64,000 nt of DNA from Panax quinquefolius (GCA_020205615.1 CM035160.1:122851605-122915604); one strand, 5' to 3'. Counted from the stretch's first letter, positions 10,532 through 23,074 are shown. Notes: generated from the letters alone by a model not told the origin. A program made the numbers and translations.

Positions 10532-11165
10532 ACCAGTATGAGGGCTTAAGCCGCTATTACAAACTTTTCAAAACTGTTATATGCTTGTGTGTGGATGTTG
10601 CATTTACATTTATAATGAATGTGTATGAATGCATATATTCACTGCACTTAATGCTTTACACTATATCTGCTTGTGATATTAGTGCTTCACACATGTCATC
10701 ATTTTCATAAACGGTGAGACACGTTGTATGTAAATGTATGTTGTGTGTTTCCTCCACCAGGAGGCTATCCTGTCGAAGTTTGATTACTGGAGTCATAGGG
10801 AGACTAATTCCAACGAATCTCAAGAAAGGCACCACCCAGATTCGCTCCAGTTGAAAGACCGGATTAACTTCCCGTCAAGTAGATTGCGATGATCTGGGAA
10901 CCTTCATGCCAAAAAGCCGCGATAGTAAACCTATGATAGGTCAGCCTCTGATAAACCAAACGCGAAGGTTTTACATTTACTTGTAATGCCATTCCATGTC
11001 AATCTCACTGTAATGGAAAATATGAAGAAATATGTGTACATGCATATTTAAATTAACATGTTATCCTGTATTACAAACAGCTAACATCCGTTTTGCATGA
11101 TAATATTCCTAAAATAGATATATCGCATAGCATGTAAACATTTACACATTCCCTAACACGAAACT
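10532..11165 (+). other. Leader of Tat element B
   Basis: This non-coding region is homologous to the leader of element A (for example the blocks around the CTCCACCAGGAGGCTATCC and GACCGGATTAACTTCCCGTC motifs). I see no gene in it. Confidence 0.65.
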
Positions 11166-11583
11166 ATGCAAGTCTTTCGTAGGGAAACAATCGGACCTAT
11201 TACCCGTTCAAAGTCCAAAAAGGCCACGAGCCTACAACCTATTATGTCTTCATCTGACCAGGCTAATCTTAATCCTGTCTACCGCGAAGAATTCGATGGA
11301 TTAAGTAAACAGATTACAGATTTGGCTTTTTTGCTTAAAGAACTACATCAGTCTACTCAGGGCCCAAAAATGCCCACACATACAGAATCCTCTGCATAGG
11401 GAGGAACCCGAGGTTCGAATAAAACAAATCCAGAACTTCAGTTGATTACAACAGACAAAAACCCTGAAAACACTCATCTTAAAGAAGATCTAGACACCGG
11501 TGACATCAGGAAAAAAGTCCTTTAAATGGAATAAACCCTTCGTTCTATCAAAGGAAATGGAGCACCCGGGAGTTATAATACCC
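11166..11583 (+). pseudogene. gag N-terminus of Tat element B, truncated
   Basis: The frame starts at ATG 11166 with MQVFRRETIGPITRSKSKK, matching the equivalent start of element A. It runs 77 codons to a stop at about 11397. The same frame continues past the stop with DTGDIRKKVL and later LRSIKGNGAPGSYN, which aligns to DNGDFKKKVL and LHAIKGIGTHGSVS of element A. Homology ends near 11583, before the capsid core. The copy therefore encodes only the variable N-terminal part of Gag. Confidence 0.75.
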
Positions 11584-12412
11584 GAGAATTTCCACGTCTT
11601 ATTAAATGAATATATTAATGAAAATGAATATTTATTGGGATATAAATTATTTTGTGTTACAAGATGAGTTAACTCAATTAAATTAAATAATTGAATAATT
11701 GAGAATATATGGAATTTGTGATGAACTCGTTGAAAGCCTTGTGTGGCACGGTGATGGGAGATATTAATAATGATATTAATCGACGAATGAATTATTAAGT
11801 GAACAATTAAATTATATTAATTGTTACTTGTTATTATAGAATATTAATTAATTATTAATGGTGATTAATGAATGATATGTGATTATTAATTGTTATTGTG
11901 AGTAAAGTAAATTGCATAATTAGAATGGTATTATTAAATTAATTTATGTGTGTAAGACATGTGATATTATATAGTTCTTACATTAAAAAAAATGTGGTGT
12001 GACACATTAATATAACTATGTAATATATATAAACTATAAAGTGTAGGGAATTATAAGTTATATAAACAATTGTTTACGTGATGAATAAGCATGTGTGGAA
12101 ACATTAAAAGATGTACTCTGTCAAAGAATTTCAAACTATTCCAATAAGTTAGTATAACTGGAATAATAAAGTTTTAAGGAGATATTAATTACTAGTGGTT
12201 AATTAAATGGAGTCTATACATATTATAAATAATAATTAGACTAGAATAATGTACATGCATTATATGATGTGAATACATAAATAATTCCTAACTTCCTTTA
12301 TGTAGTAGCATTAACACATAAAAATACATTTTGGGAACAAAATAAACATTATAAACATAGTTGCTGAGATTTAAAATCTGTGTCCCATATTGAGAGTCCC
12401 AAACAGTGATGC
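11584..12412. other. Unidentified AT-rich DNA
   Basis: About 830 bases with no coding frame of note. The junction begins with CCCGAGAATTTCC, which resembles the start of some plant LTRs (TGTGACACCCGAG...) but lacks the TG. It ends at the target duplication of the Tekay element and probably continued originally into 21268 onward. Confidence 0.4.
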
Positions 12413-12417
12413 ACAGT
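12413..12417. repeat. Target-site duplication, left copy (Tekay-1)
   Basis: ACAGT lies directly before the LTR end TGTGACGCC. The same five bases lie directly after the other LTR at 21263-21267, which is the expected 5-bp duplication of Ty3/gypsy integration. Confidence 0.85.
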
Positions 12418-15400
12418 TGTGACGCCCCCAAAACAGGCATACATCACCTATTCTGAGTCGTCAAATATATGGTACAGAATACAAATACAACTTAATTATA
12501 CAACTGTCTTGTAAAGTACGACAAAACATAAGCTGTAAGTTTTAATACAAATATTGTCGTCTAGACAATATTCAAACTCAAATTCAATATTATTACATTT
12601 ATTTTCCACTATTTCACTGAATAGTGAGGACTACTAATGCTATCATCTGGTCCGTCACTCCGTTCCCCGACTAGTCCCTGCTACGTTCTCATTTCCTGAA
12701 GAGAACAATAAAAGTAAAAGGGTGAGCTCAACTAGCCCAGTAGGAAATATTATGACTAAGATAATGCAGAATATATTATCGGTAGCATTCAAAAGTGTTA
12801 AACTGATACAATATAACAACCACCAAGTTTAACTGCAGCGGAATAATCAATCCATTAAAAGAGTCAAGTAGAGAATAAAATCTACTATCATTTATGATTT
12901 AAAAGGTTTTTCATCACTTTTATCGTTGGGACTCAGCTTAATAAATAATCCACATCATCGAATCACCCCTGCACTACGACCAAGGATATTCTTTAGTATC
13001 ACGACCACAATTATCCATGCACTACGGGCCAAGAATATTTGTGTATTCATCAATGGTCCTGATCATGCCATAAAACAATTCATCTTTGCACCCTTGGCCG
13101 AAGAGAATCCATAGCCATAATCATACTAAAAACTGTCCATCAATGCACTACGGGCCAATGAGGACTTTTTCCACATCATTTGTAACATTACGGTCATGAT
13201 TATACCGAATAATCCCTGGTCATAATCATACCAAGTCCATCTATGCACTATAGGCCACATATGACTTTCAACATAATATAAACATGAGGATGATGACAAT
13301 GACATAATAATTCAATAAAACAAGTTAAAGAATTAATTTATCCAGGAACTAATAACGTCCTAATTGTCAACATGATACTTCTTTGTAGAGTAAAATTTAA
13401 GAATGCTCAGAAGAATATTTCCATGAAAAGATACTGGATGAAGCGCAAATATCAAGGATATTCCACTAATTTCATGGATTATAGAAGTCAAAACATTAAC
13501 TAACTGGGTATAATAAAGAATGAAATAACAAAAGAAATCGCCATGCATGCGATAGACCGCACAGGCAGGTTATTCCAACAGAATAATAAATAACGGAATC
13601 CAGTCCGGCGTAAAACGCATGATGGGATATTCAATGTAATAATAAAGACGGAACCAGTGTTCAAGCGTAGAACACATGACAGGATGTTCCAATAGAATGA
13701 TAAATAATGTAACAGTTCCCAAAGTAAACGCACATACACAGGATGTTCCAATGAATGATAAAGAATGGAATAACAGAAGAATTTCACCAAGTATAGGGTA
13801 GCTCGCGTATACATGTTATTCCAATAGAATAATAAAGAATGGAATAACAGAAGAATTTCACCAAGTATAGGGTAGCCCACGTATATAGTTTATTCCAATA
13901 GAATAATAAAGAATGGAATAACAAAAGTTCTCTTCATGGATAAGAATGAAATAATACTCCCTACGAGTACAACAAATAATTTTCCCTACCTTGGAAAAAC
14001 TGGATACTGGAATAGTGAGGTAGCAGACTTCTCTTCTTCTTTCTCTCTATAATTTCTCTCTATAATAATCGCTCTAAAGCTTTTGTGAATTGGTGAGAAA
14101 TGAAAAAATAATGAGCTTCTATTTATAGGAAAATATAGTTTCGATAATTGCACGTTTTGGGGCTCGAAAAATTACAGTACAATACCTCTAACTTTTCCTA
14201 TATTTTTAATTTAGCCATGGAAGTATTATCAAACTTGCACCACCTCCCCTAATAGTAAATAATGTGATTCAATAGTAAATTATGTGAATCAATAGTTTTA
14301 GACATGTGAAAATATGAATTACAGTATAGTACCCCCATCTATACCTCCATTTTTAACTTAGTCATGCAAGTATTATCAATCTTGCACCAACTCCCCTAAT
14401 AGTAACAAGAATATGAAACAATAGTATACACATGTGAACAAATAGTTATAATCATGTGAAATAATAGCAATCAATTGCTCATTTATCCGATTAAATACCC
14501 GATTGGTCAATATAACCTCCAGACATCAATTATTATCGAAATAATTGTCGATTTTCACTAACACAAATAATTCCAACATAATGAAACCATTTTTATCAAA
14601 AATATAAATTTTGAAATTTCAAAGTTTGACTTTTCTCAAAAAAGTCAACTGTTGACTTTTTGACCAAATAGTGAATTCTGGAAAATTTTGTATTTATAGA
14701 CTATTTTTACTAATTTCATCATTCCGGACTCAAATATCACGTCCGCGTCTCCAAATTCAACTCCGAACACAACTTCAATTTAAATAACATTCATCGTTAA
14801 TATTATAACTCACAATATTTATCAACCAGGTCATTCCCAGGAAAGAGGGGGCTTTCCAATAAGGATTTCTCCCTATTGGCGTGCAATTAGGTGACCAGAC
14901 CTCTCCTTGACAGAACTTCTAGACATTGTAAATATTTTAATTTAATAATATGAATAAGTTTGTCGTCTCAATTATTGATTTAATAAAATAACATATTATG
15001 CATATGATACTTTGACAATAATCGAATCAATAATATGAGAGATATGATGCAGCAATTACTGTAGCAATATTTGAGTATAACTGAGTGACTTCTCACATAA
15101 GCATCAATAATCAATTCCGTGTGCTACTATGTAACCACGCCAGACTTCGTACTTTTACTACCGGGTAGTTCAACAGTTAACGGTAACACTTCCGCCGTTA
15201 TTTTTATAAAAAGATAATTCTGTCATTTTCTAACTACGACAATACTTCTGTTGTGGGGTCCACCAATGATTATGTCGTCGTACGAATATTCCCCGACCAA
15301 TCGAATATTTTATAACAACTTGCATACTTTGAAAATTTTATAAAAACTACCCACAACTATAACATTATATCAAATCCACACCATAATATTCAAAAAATAT

Positions 15401-15444
15401 TTTGAGAAATTTAAATCATTATTCATAAAATCCGGGGTTTCACA
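12418..15444 (-). repeat. 3' LTR of Tekay-1
   Basis: About 3.03 kb, beginning TGTGAAACCCCGG and ending GGGGGCGTCACA on the minus strand. It aligns along its whole length with 18222-21262. A TATA box (14120-14127, minus) and a stack of TTATTCCA-containing repeats (about 13560-13930) lie inside. The second LTR differs by scattered substitutions and small indels, so the insertion is not recent. Short frames in the repeat stack (13360-13880) are not genes. Confidence 0.88.
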
Positions 15445-15455
15445 ATCTCCCCTCT
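15445..15455 (-). other. Polypurine tract of Tekay-1
   Basis: The minus strand reads AAGAGGGGAGAT immediately before the LTR start TGTGAAACC. This is the plus-strand priming site. The equivalent tracts in the other Tekay copies are AGAAGGGGAGGT and AGAAGGGAGGT. Confidence 0.85.
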
Positions 15456-15810
15456 TTATGAAATTTCGCCCTCGAAATTTACGTACACACTTGATATGCC
15501 AAAGAGGTGAGGATACCTTGACTTCATTTCAGATTCTAACTCTTGAGGTATAACCTTTGAGTGTTGAATACGATCCTTCTTATCCAAGATTTTAACACGT
15601 ATCTCCTCATACGTTAAATCTTCTTCTATATCATCTAGTTCTAATTTAATAATATGGTTCAGGTCGTCCACATATTTACATAACATCGATACATGAAAAA
15701 CGTTATGAACACGCAACATACTTGGCGGTAAAACGAGTCTATAGGCCACAGTTCCTACTCGATCGAGGATTTCAAATGGTCCAATTAAATCGAGGGTTGA
15801 GATTTCCTCT
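15456..15810 (-). pseudogene. Integrase C-terminus and chromodomain-type tail, Tekay-1
   Basis: From about 15800 the minus strand reads [20 protein letters not shown], then [16 protein letters not shown] and [20 protein letters not shown], ending [15 protein letters not shown]. In intact relatives the last 50 residues form a chromodomain that guides integration. Here part of it (the VKVLWRNH block present in the other copies) is missing, so the domain is shortened by about 12 residues. The upstream integrase core is absent because the sequence joins directly to the short RNase H-integrase linker. Confidence 0.75.
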
Positions 15811-16170
15811 CTTCATCAATTCTTGCTTCTAGAATAACGCCCTCTTGAACCTTCTTCATTCATCAACTCTGAGTATGTAGCTTGAGCGAGTTTAACTTTA
15901 TCGATTAAAGTCGATTCTAATCGTATATTCATTATCTTCACGTGGGTTCCTAGATTCTTTAACTCTATCTTCATCATTTGTAAGTCGTACAAAATGGGTC
16001 TTTGTGTTAACAACATCGCACTCGTAAACGAATACGATCTTTTACTCAACGTGTCAGCCACCACGTTCACTTTCCCACGATGGTATTGAATGGTACGATC
16101 GTAATCTTCAACAGCTCGAGCCAACGTCATTGGCGCATGTTACGTTCGTTTTAAGTAAAGAAATATTTGA
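15811..16170 (-). pseudogene. RNase H tail plus linker, with deletion joins, Tekay-1
   Basis: The frame at 16130-15816 starts within the end of RNase H (DYDRTIQYHRGKVNVVADTL, where the A-D pair belongs to the final RNase H motif) and continues into the linker PILYDLQMMKIELKNLGTHV. At the left end the text SEERIDEE of intact copies is joined directly to the integrase C-terminus. At the right end (about 16165) it is joined to the protease-RT linker. RT and most of RNase H are therefore gone. Confidence 0.75.
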
Positions 16171-16830
16171 GGGTTTTAGAAATGGGTTTTGTACTAGGGT
16201 CAATACAAAATTCGATTTCACGCTCTAGGGGTAGGCTAAGAATTCTTCAAGAATACGTTAGGAAATTTATTAACAATAGAAATATCATTCAAAACTGTAA
16301 CCCTCATCCATGACTTGGATAATACGTCACATTGATACATATCAACTTGCCATCGTCATTTACGACGTTGCCTACAGAAAGTCTGGCTTCGGTGCATTTC
16401 ACACAAGGAAGTCAACAACGAAAGGATCGGAGCTCTTTATATATGGCTTAATATGACAATGATTGACTTTAATGGTTTGGTTGCTTGAATTCGCATAGCA
16501 GATTGGTTAGGAATATGAAAGCTAACAACCTTATGAAAAACATAATGAGTAGTTAACCAATCGATTCCTAAAATCGCATCAAAGGCAAGTATTTTCAAAG
16601 AGACAAGATCGACACATAACCTGAAAGTGTTGATTTGAACAAGATTTCTAAATAGTGGAGGTAACGAAGGTTTCTCCCAACTGAGTTTCAACAGATAAAT
16701 CAAAATCTAACTTCTCCGGAGTTAAATTCAAACATTGAACACAACTAGGTGAAATAAAGAGTGAGCGTAACTCGGTATTAACACTTCGGTATAGACTTCA
16801 CAAGAGTTTATGACTAACATACCCGTGATA
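16171..16830 (-). pseudogene. Degenerate protease and protease-RT linker, Tekay-1
   Basis: At 16703-16437 the minus strand encodes [23 protein letters not shown] protease C-terminus with GIDWLTTHY, the block that follows the active site in this family. The active-site part (DTGS in the other copies) is damaged. Near 16285-16170 the linker [13 protein letters not shown] is visible before the deletion join. Between them about 120 bases do not match the other copies. Confidence 0.65.
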
Positions 16831-16873
16831 ATTTTATTCAGGTTCCTTGTCACGAAAAAAAAAGCGTTCTCTC

Positions 16874-17320
16874 TTAAACTACCGGCTTTGACTTTTCTGG
16901 GACGGCCTTTGGTGCCTCCATCCTAGCTGAACTTTTCTTCGGTGAATGACAAAATCGGGCTAAGTGACCTTCTCTTCCACAATTATAACATGTTTTGGAC
17001 GTCATCGCGCAGTTTGGACTAATGTGTCCCTCCCCTCCGCATTTGAAGCATATGATAGGTGGTCGTTCTCCTTCCTTAACAACGGGTGCTGGTGCTGACG
17101 TCTTTCCATCATTATTGAATCTCCTCTTCTTTAAATGTCCATTCTTATTATTTTGACCATGATTACCACCGAAGTGGTTACCATTTCTGGCATGTTGATT
17201 CCCTCCATGCTTATTATCACCACTTTGATGATTATTATCACCGGTATTATCATTTTGTCGGCTGCTCTCTTTTGGTTTGGTTGACTCATTATTGCGCTCC
17301 AATAACTGCCCTATTAACAA
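16874..17320 (-). pseudogene. Gag nucleocapsid with two zinc knuckles, Tekay-1
   Basis: This 148-codon frame has an Asn/Gly/His-rich basic region followed by two CCHC knuckles, [14 protein letters not shown] (about residues 95-108) and [14 protein letters not shown] (about 114-127). These bind nucleic acid in the particle. It is separated by one frame break (17321-17324) from the capsid part upstream, so gag was a single frame before. Confidence 0.85.
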
Positions 17321-17324
17321 TATC

Positions 17325-18034
17325 TTAATACAAACACGGTTTATGAGAGATAAGATATTGACGTATCTCAGGTTTCAAACCTCTTAGAAACATTCGCGTT
17401 ATTCTCTCCTCATTATCAACCAAATGGGAAGCAAATCGGGACAACTCGGCAAACTTGGCTTCGTACTGCGACACGATCATGTTGTTTTGCTCCAACTTGA
17501 TAAATTTCACCTCCTTCATGTGACAAATGCTTTCGGGAAAGTACTTGTCATTGAACAGCTCTTGGAACTTCTCCCAAGACATCTTTAGTGCGTCAGGCTG
17601 GGTACGTTTTACAGATTCCCACCAGTGATCTGCCTCTTCCCGCAACATAAAGGTGGCAAAGGGAACCTTTTGCTCCTCGGAGCATCCCAAGACATCAAAT
17701 ATCTTGGTGATTTGCTTTAACCATGTCTCCGCCTTAAGTGGTTCTAGCTTTCCCAAAAACTCCAGTGGTCCCAGCTCCTTGAACTGTTTGGCGGTGACCA
17801 ACCGTGGGTTGCCATTATTTCCTCCTACATTATGAACAGGAGCCGTCTTCGCCTGATGTTGCATGAATTCTAAAAATCTCTTAAACGTATAAATGGTTAA
17901 ATCGATTGATCGGTGTTGTTGTTGTTTACAGGAGGATTATCGCCATCCTGTTGCACATTGTCCTGATTATTAATCTGTGGAGACTCAACGGTCTCCTGTG
18001 CCCCATTGCTATTCTCAACATTCTCGGATGTCAT
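17325..18034 (-). pseudogene. gag capsid region, Tekay-1
   Basis: Gag probably started at the minus-strand ATG at 18034 (MTSENVENSNG), since the same start is seen in copies 2 to 4. A stop and frame break occur near 17890. From 17864 the frame is open for 179 codons with TAKQFKELGPLEFLGKLEPL, WLKQITKIFDVLGCSEEQKV, REEADHWWESV and [14 protein letters not shown], the normal order of the retrotransposon Gag domain. It is the best preserved gag among the Tekay copies here. Confidence 0.85.
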
Positions 18035-18202
18035 TTTCACATACTGCCACAAAACAATGGTTAATTAACATATCACATATTATCCCTATACTCTGACCGA
18101 CCAATTAAATATCAAATAAACTTAGGTAGGTCGTACTAGCGAAGGAAATCCCCGTCTCTCCCCTCCTAGTTCTATTCTCACATCTTAGCCAAGGATCATA
18201 TC

Positions 18203-18218
18203 CTAAGCTTTGATACCA
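18203..18218 (-). other. Primer-binding site of Tekay-1
   Basis: The minus strand reads TGGTATCAAAGCTTAG, matching the initiator Met tRNA PBS (TGGTATCAGAGC) with one change. The same form occurs at 36094 and, decayed, at 56569 and 63220. Confidence 0.85.
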
Positions 18219-18221
18219 ACC

Positions 18222-21200
18222 GTGGCGCCCCCAAAATGGTATACATCACCTATTCTCGAGTCGTCGAAATACATGATACGAAATACAAATACAACTTAAT
18301 TATACAACATGTACGTAAAATACGACAAAACATAAGTTGTGAGTTTTAATACAAATATTGTCGTCTAGACAATATTCAAACTCAAATTCAATATTATTAC
18401 ATTTATTTTCCACTATTTCACTGAATAGTGAGGACTACTAATGCTATCATCTGGTCCGTCACTCCGCTTCCCGACTAGTCCTCTTTCGTTCTCATTTCAC
18501 GAAGAGAACAATAAAAGTAAAAGGTGAGCTCAACTAGCCCAATGAGGAAATATTATGACTAAGATAATGCGAATATATTATCGGTAGCATTCAAAAGTGT
18601 TAAACTGATACAATATAACAACCACCAAGTTTAACTGCAGCGGAATAATCAATCCATTAAAAGAGTCAAGTAGAGAATAAAATCTACTATCATTTATGAT
18701 TTAAAAGGTTTTTCATCACTTTTATCGCTGGGACTCAGCTTAATAAATAATCCACATCATCGAATCACCCCTGCACTACGACCAAGGATATTCTTTAGTA
18801 TCACGACCACAATTATCCATGCACTACGGGCCAAGAATATTTGTGTATTCATCAACGGTCCTGATCATGCCATAAAACAATTCATCTTTGCACCCTTGGC
18901 CGAAGAGAATCCATAGCCATAATCAAACCAAAAACTGTCCATCAATGCACTACGGGCCATTGAGGACTTTTTTCACATCATTTGTAACATTACGGTCATG
19001 ATTATACAGAATAATCCCTGGTCATAATCATACTAAGTCCATCTATGCACTACAGGCTGCAGATGATTTTCAACATAATATAAACATGAGGATGATGACA
19101 ATGACATAATAATTCAATAAAACAAGTTCAAGAATTAATTTATCCAGGAACTAATAACGTCCTAATTTTCAACATGATACTTCTTTGTAGAGTAAAATTC
19201 AAGAATGCTCAGAAGAATATTTCCATGAAAAGATACTGGATGAAGCACAAATATCAAGGATATTCCACTAATTTCATGGATTATAAAAGTCAAAACTTTA
19301 ACCAACTGAGTATAATAAAGAATGGAATAACAAAAAAAATCGCCATGCATGCGATAGATCCTTATGAAGAGTTTATTCCAACGAATAATAAATAATAGAA
19401 TTGATGCGGCGTAAAATGCATGAGACGGGATATTCTAACGAGAATAAAAAAGGCGGAATCGGTCCGGCAGAAAACGCATGCAGAGCGAGGATATTCCAAC
19501 GAGAATAATAAAAGACGGAACCCGATTCCTAGAGAATGCTGTGAATGGGATGTTCCAACAGAATGATAAATAATGGAACCAGGTCCGGCGTAAATGCACA
19601 TACAGGATGTTTCAACAGAATGATAAAGAATGGAATAACAGAAGAATTTCACCAAGTATAGGGTAGCCCGCGTATACAGGTTATTCCAATAGAATAATAA
19701 AGAATGGAATATCAGAAGTTCTCTTCATGGATAAGAAAGAAATAATACTCCCTACGAGTACATCAAATAATATTCCCTACCTTGAAAAAACTGGATACTA
19801 GAATAGTGAGGTAGCAGACTTCTCTTCTTCTTTCTCTCTATAATTTCTCTCTATAAAAATCGCTCTAAAGCTTTTGTGAATTGGTGAGAAATGAAGGAAG
19901 AATGAGCTTCTATTTATAGGAAAATATAGTTTCGATAATTGCACGCTTTGGGGCTCGAAAATTACAATCTGAATACCTCCAACTTTTCCTTTATTTTTAA
20001 TTTAGTCATGGAAGTATTATCAAACTTGCACCACCTCCCCTAATAGTAAATAATGTGATTCAATAGTAAATTATGTGAATCAATAGTTTTAGACATGTGA
20101 AAATACGAATTACAGTATAGTACCTCCATCTATACCTCCATTTTTAACTTAGTCATGCAAGTATTATCAATCTTGCATCAACTCCCCTAATAGTAACAAG
20201 AATGTTAAACAATAGTATACACATGTGAACAAATAATTATAATCATGTGAAATTATAGCAATCAATTGCTCATTTATCCGGTTAAATACCCGATTGGTCA
20301 ATATAACCTCCAGACATCAATTATTATCGAAATAATTGTTGATTTTCACTAACACAAATAATTCCAACATAATGAAACCATTTTTATCAAAAATATAAAT
20401 TTTAAAATTTCAAAGTTTGACTTTTCCCGAAAAAGTCAACTATTGACTTTTTGACCAAATAGTGAATTCCATAAAATTTTGTGTTTATAGACTATTTTTA
20501 CTAATTTCATCGTTCCGGACTCAAATATCATGTCCGCGTCTCCAAATTCAACTCCGAACACAAATTCAATTTAAATAACATTCATCATTAATATTATAAC
20601 TCACAATATTTATCAACCAGGTCGTTCCCAGGAAAGAGGGGGCTTTCTAATAAGGATTTCTCCCTATTGGCACGCAATTAGGTGACCAAACCTCTCCTTG
20701 TCAGAACTTCTAGACATTGTAAATCTGCAATTTAATAATATAAAAACTTTGTCGCTCATTTATTGATTTAATAAAATAACATATTATGCATATGATACTA
20801 TGACAATAATCGAATCAATAATATGAGAGATATGATCACGACAATTCTTTGTAGCAATAATTGAGTATAATGAGTGACTTCTCACGTAAGTATCAATAAT
20901 CAATTCTGGTGTTACTACTATGCAACCACGCAGCGTATTCTTCGTACTTTTTTACTACCGGTAGTTCAACGTTAATCAGTAACACTTAGCCGTTATTTTT
21001 ATAAAAGATAATTCTTTCATTTTCTAACTACGACAATACTTCCGTTGTAGGGTCCACCATTGATTGTCTTAGTCGTCGCATTTAATATTCCCCGACAAAA
21101 AGAATATTCCCCGACCAATCGAATATTTTATAACAACTTGCATACTTTGAAAATTTTATAAAAACTACTCACAACTATAACATTATATCAAATCCACACC

Positions 21201-21262
21201 ATAATATTCAAAAAATATTTCGAGAAATTTAAATTATTATTCATAAAATTCGGGGTTTCACA
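18222..21262 (-). repeat. 5' LTR of Tekay-1
   Basis: About 3.04 kb, starting TGTGAAACCCC and ending near GGGGGCGCCACG on the minus strand. Its last bases differ from the CACA end of the 3' LTR, so the end is mutated. A TATA box is at 19911-19918. The short frames at 19162-19655 come from the internal repeats. Confidence 0.88.
19911..19918 (-). promoter_or_regulatory. TATA box in 5' LTR of Tekay-1
   Basis: The minus strand reads TATAAATA followed by GAAGCTCATTCTTCC. The same arrangement is at 34506 and 54902 in the other Tekay copies. Confidence 0.65.
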
Positions 21263-21267
21263 ACAGT
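21263..21267. repeat. Target-site duplication, right copy (Tekay-1)
   Basis: ACAGT, identical to 12413-12417. Confidence 0.85.
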
Positions 21268-23069
21268 GGCCTACTTCTTCATTTTGTAAACTCCAGCAAA
21301 ACCAAAAGGCTACAATCCATGGTGATGATGGCTATGGGATGGTGGTTGGCCAACTCCCTTCTACCCATTGTTCTATTCTAATTTCCAGTGAATCAAACCA
21401 TGGTGTAAGGCCATGAACTGGGTAATAAATTCTCTATTTATAGTACCCTCCTCTTCTCATTCTTTGTTTCTAAGATTGTCTGATAAGTATACATTGAGAG
21501 GGAGAGTAGCTGAGCATTTGGTTGGTGCTTTGAGGAATTCAATTAAGCATCAAGAGGTATAATTTCTGTTTATGTTCTTAATTTTGAAGTTTAGTCAAAT
21601 TCTAGTAATTATTTAATTCTCTATTAATTGGTATGGATTAGCATGCCATTGTGTAATCTGAGCTTGTATACATGTTTAGGAGCATTATAGTTGTCTGGTT
21701 ACAGGTTTGGCATGGGTTGTGATGAAGCTCTGCAGAAGAAGAGCCTTCATTTCTTTGTTACCTTTCGAAGTGGCGCGCGGTCGCCACTTACAGTAATATA
21801 TTACCGCCATGGCCCCGGTCGTATGCCTTTTATGATCTTGTGTCATTCTGAGCATGCTATGTCAGTAGGGATATGCATATAAATAACCTGCACATGTGAA
21901 CTGAGATTTCTATGCATATAGTAAGCCATGTTAGTTGATTTTAGTTTGATTATTCAAAGAGGACTTAAATAGTTGAAAACTAGTTTGATAAACCTTTTTC
22001 AAAAACATGTCCTGACTTTATGTGCCAACGTATCGAGTTCTGATATACATTAAAATGTGACCAATGTGATAGTTACCTTGTTGGTGAGGGTATGATGTAG
22101 TCAAGCATGAATTAAAAGAAAAAGTGCAAGTAGAAGACTATATTAGCTATGTGTACATGAACTATGCATAAACTAAGTTTTGAACTTGAAAACATACCTA
22201 TGTGACCTATTATGTGGTTATGGAAACATATTATGGAATATGTGAACTTACCTTACATACTTCAACAAGTTTTACTAATGGAAACTTAAAATTTTGAAAA
22301 TAAACTTGATAAACTCTATATACGCTTTAAGTTACGATTTGTGAGCATGCTTATGTGGTTTAACTTCTGTATGTGAGACATCATGATTAAGTGGGTCATG
22401 CATATAAATGTAATTACCATGGATGCCTAACTAGACATGTGCATGATAAAAGGGAATATGACAAGTCTAAACGGTGTAATATTTCATGTCATGAACTACA
22501 TGACTAATGTAATGCAAACATGAGTTATTGAGACCTATGGATCATATAGTATGTGTTCAACGATCAAACGTAAGAAAAATTATGAATTTTACACTTAAAG
22601 TCTTGATTAAATGAGAATAGATGGTGACTTATGATAATGTTATAATATGAGGTCAAACTTGGTAATCGACATACTAATATATGTGTTTTGCATGATTACT
22701 TATGTCCGTGCAAGTTGAGTGTGCACTGACCTTCTGCAGGAGCAGCCATATTCTGGTTTGAACAAGGAGCAGCACGACCATGCCACTCCTTAGTTCAAAT
22801 CCAGCGCGGTCGCGCAACCCTACAGTAGGATCAAATTTCTGTAGTTATTTTGTTGTTTCATGAATGCTTATGTTGTTACTCTAATCTGTAATATTTGTCA
22901 AATATAGTATCCATGTGTTAATAAGCATGTTATTGAAAGAATCGTATGATGAATAAGTTTTTACCACTTTAAAGTCAAATTGTGATTTCAACTATGACAT
23001 GGTGTGTTATAAACTAATTTTCATGTGATGACATACGTATAAGATTTATGCGACTAGAAGACTAACACT
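21268..23069. other. Unidentified region, possible old exons
   Basis: No recognised domain. On the plus strand two segments look exon-like. One is SDKYTLRGRVAEHLVGALRN followed by a possible GTATAA donor (about 21478-21558). The other begins after a TTACAG acceptor at about 21706 and reads FGMGCDEALQKKSLHFFVTF, open to 21882. I do not recognise either. The remainder is AT-rich. The region continues after the solo LTR at 27284. Confidence 0.35.
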
Positions 23070-23074
23070 ATATG
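23070..23074. repeat. Target-site duplication, left copy (solo LTR)
   Basis: ATATG, identical to 27279-27283 on the other side of the 4.2-kb unit. Confidence 0.75.

Larger units (their letters stand above)
8312..11583 (+). mobile_element. Tat-clade Ty3/gypsy element B, 5' end only
   Basis: This plus-strand copy of the same family as element A shows an LTR, PBS, leader and the first part of gag, then stops abruptly near 11583. It is oriented away from element A. It is a truncated copy with no pol region. Confidence 0.8.
12418..21262 (-). mobile_element. Tekay-like chromovirus copy 1, internally deleted
   Basis: This 8.8-kb minus-strand Ty3/gypsy element has two LTRs, a PBS, a PPT and a 5-bp target duplication. 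Gag, zinc knuckles, part of protease, the RNase H tail and the C-terminal chromodomain-type region remain. Most of RT/RNase H and the whole integrase core are missing through two joins (near 16165 and near 15810). Lineage is inferred from the C-terminal block [20 protein letters not shown], which resembles Tekay/Del elements, and from related full-domain copies at 33354 and 53991. It looks like a non-autonomous derivative, or else it decayed after insertion. Confidence 0.85.
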
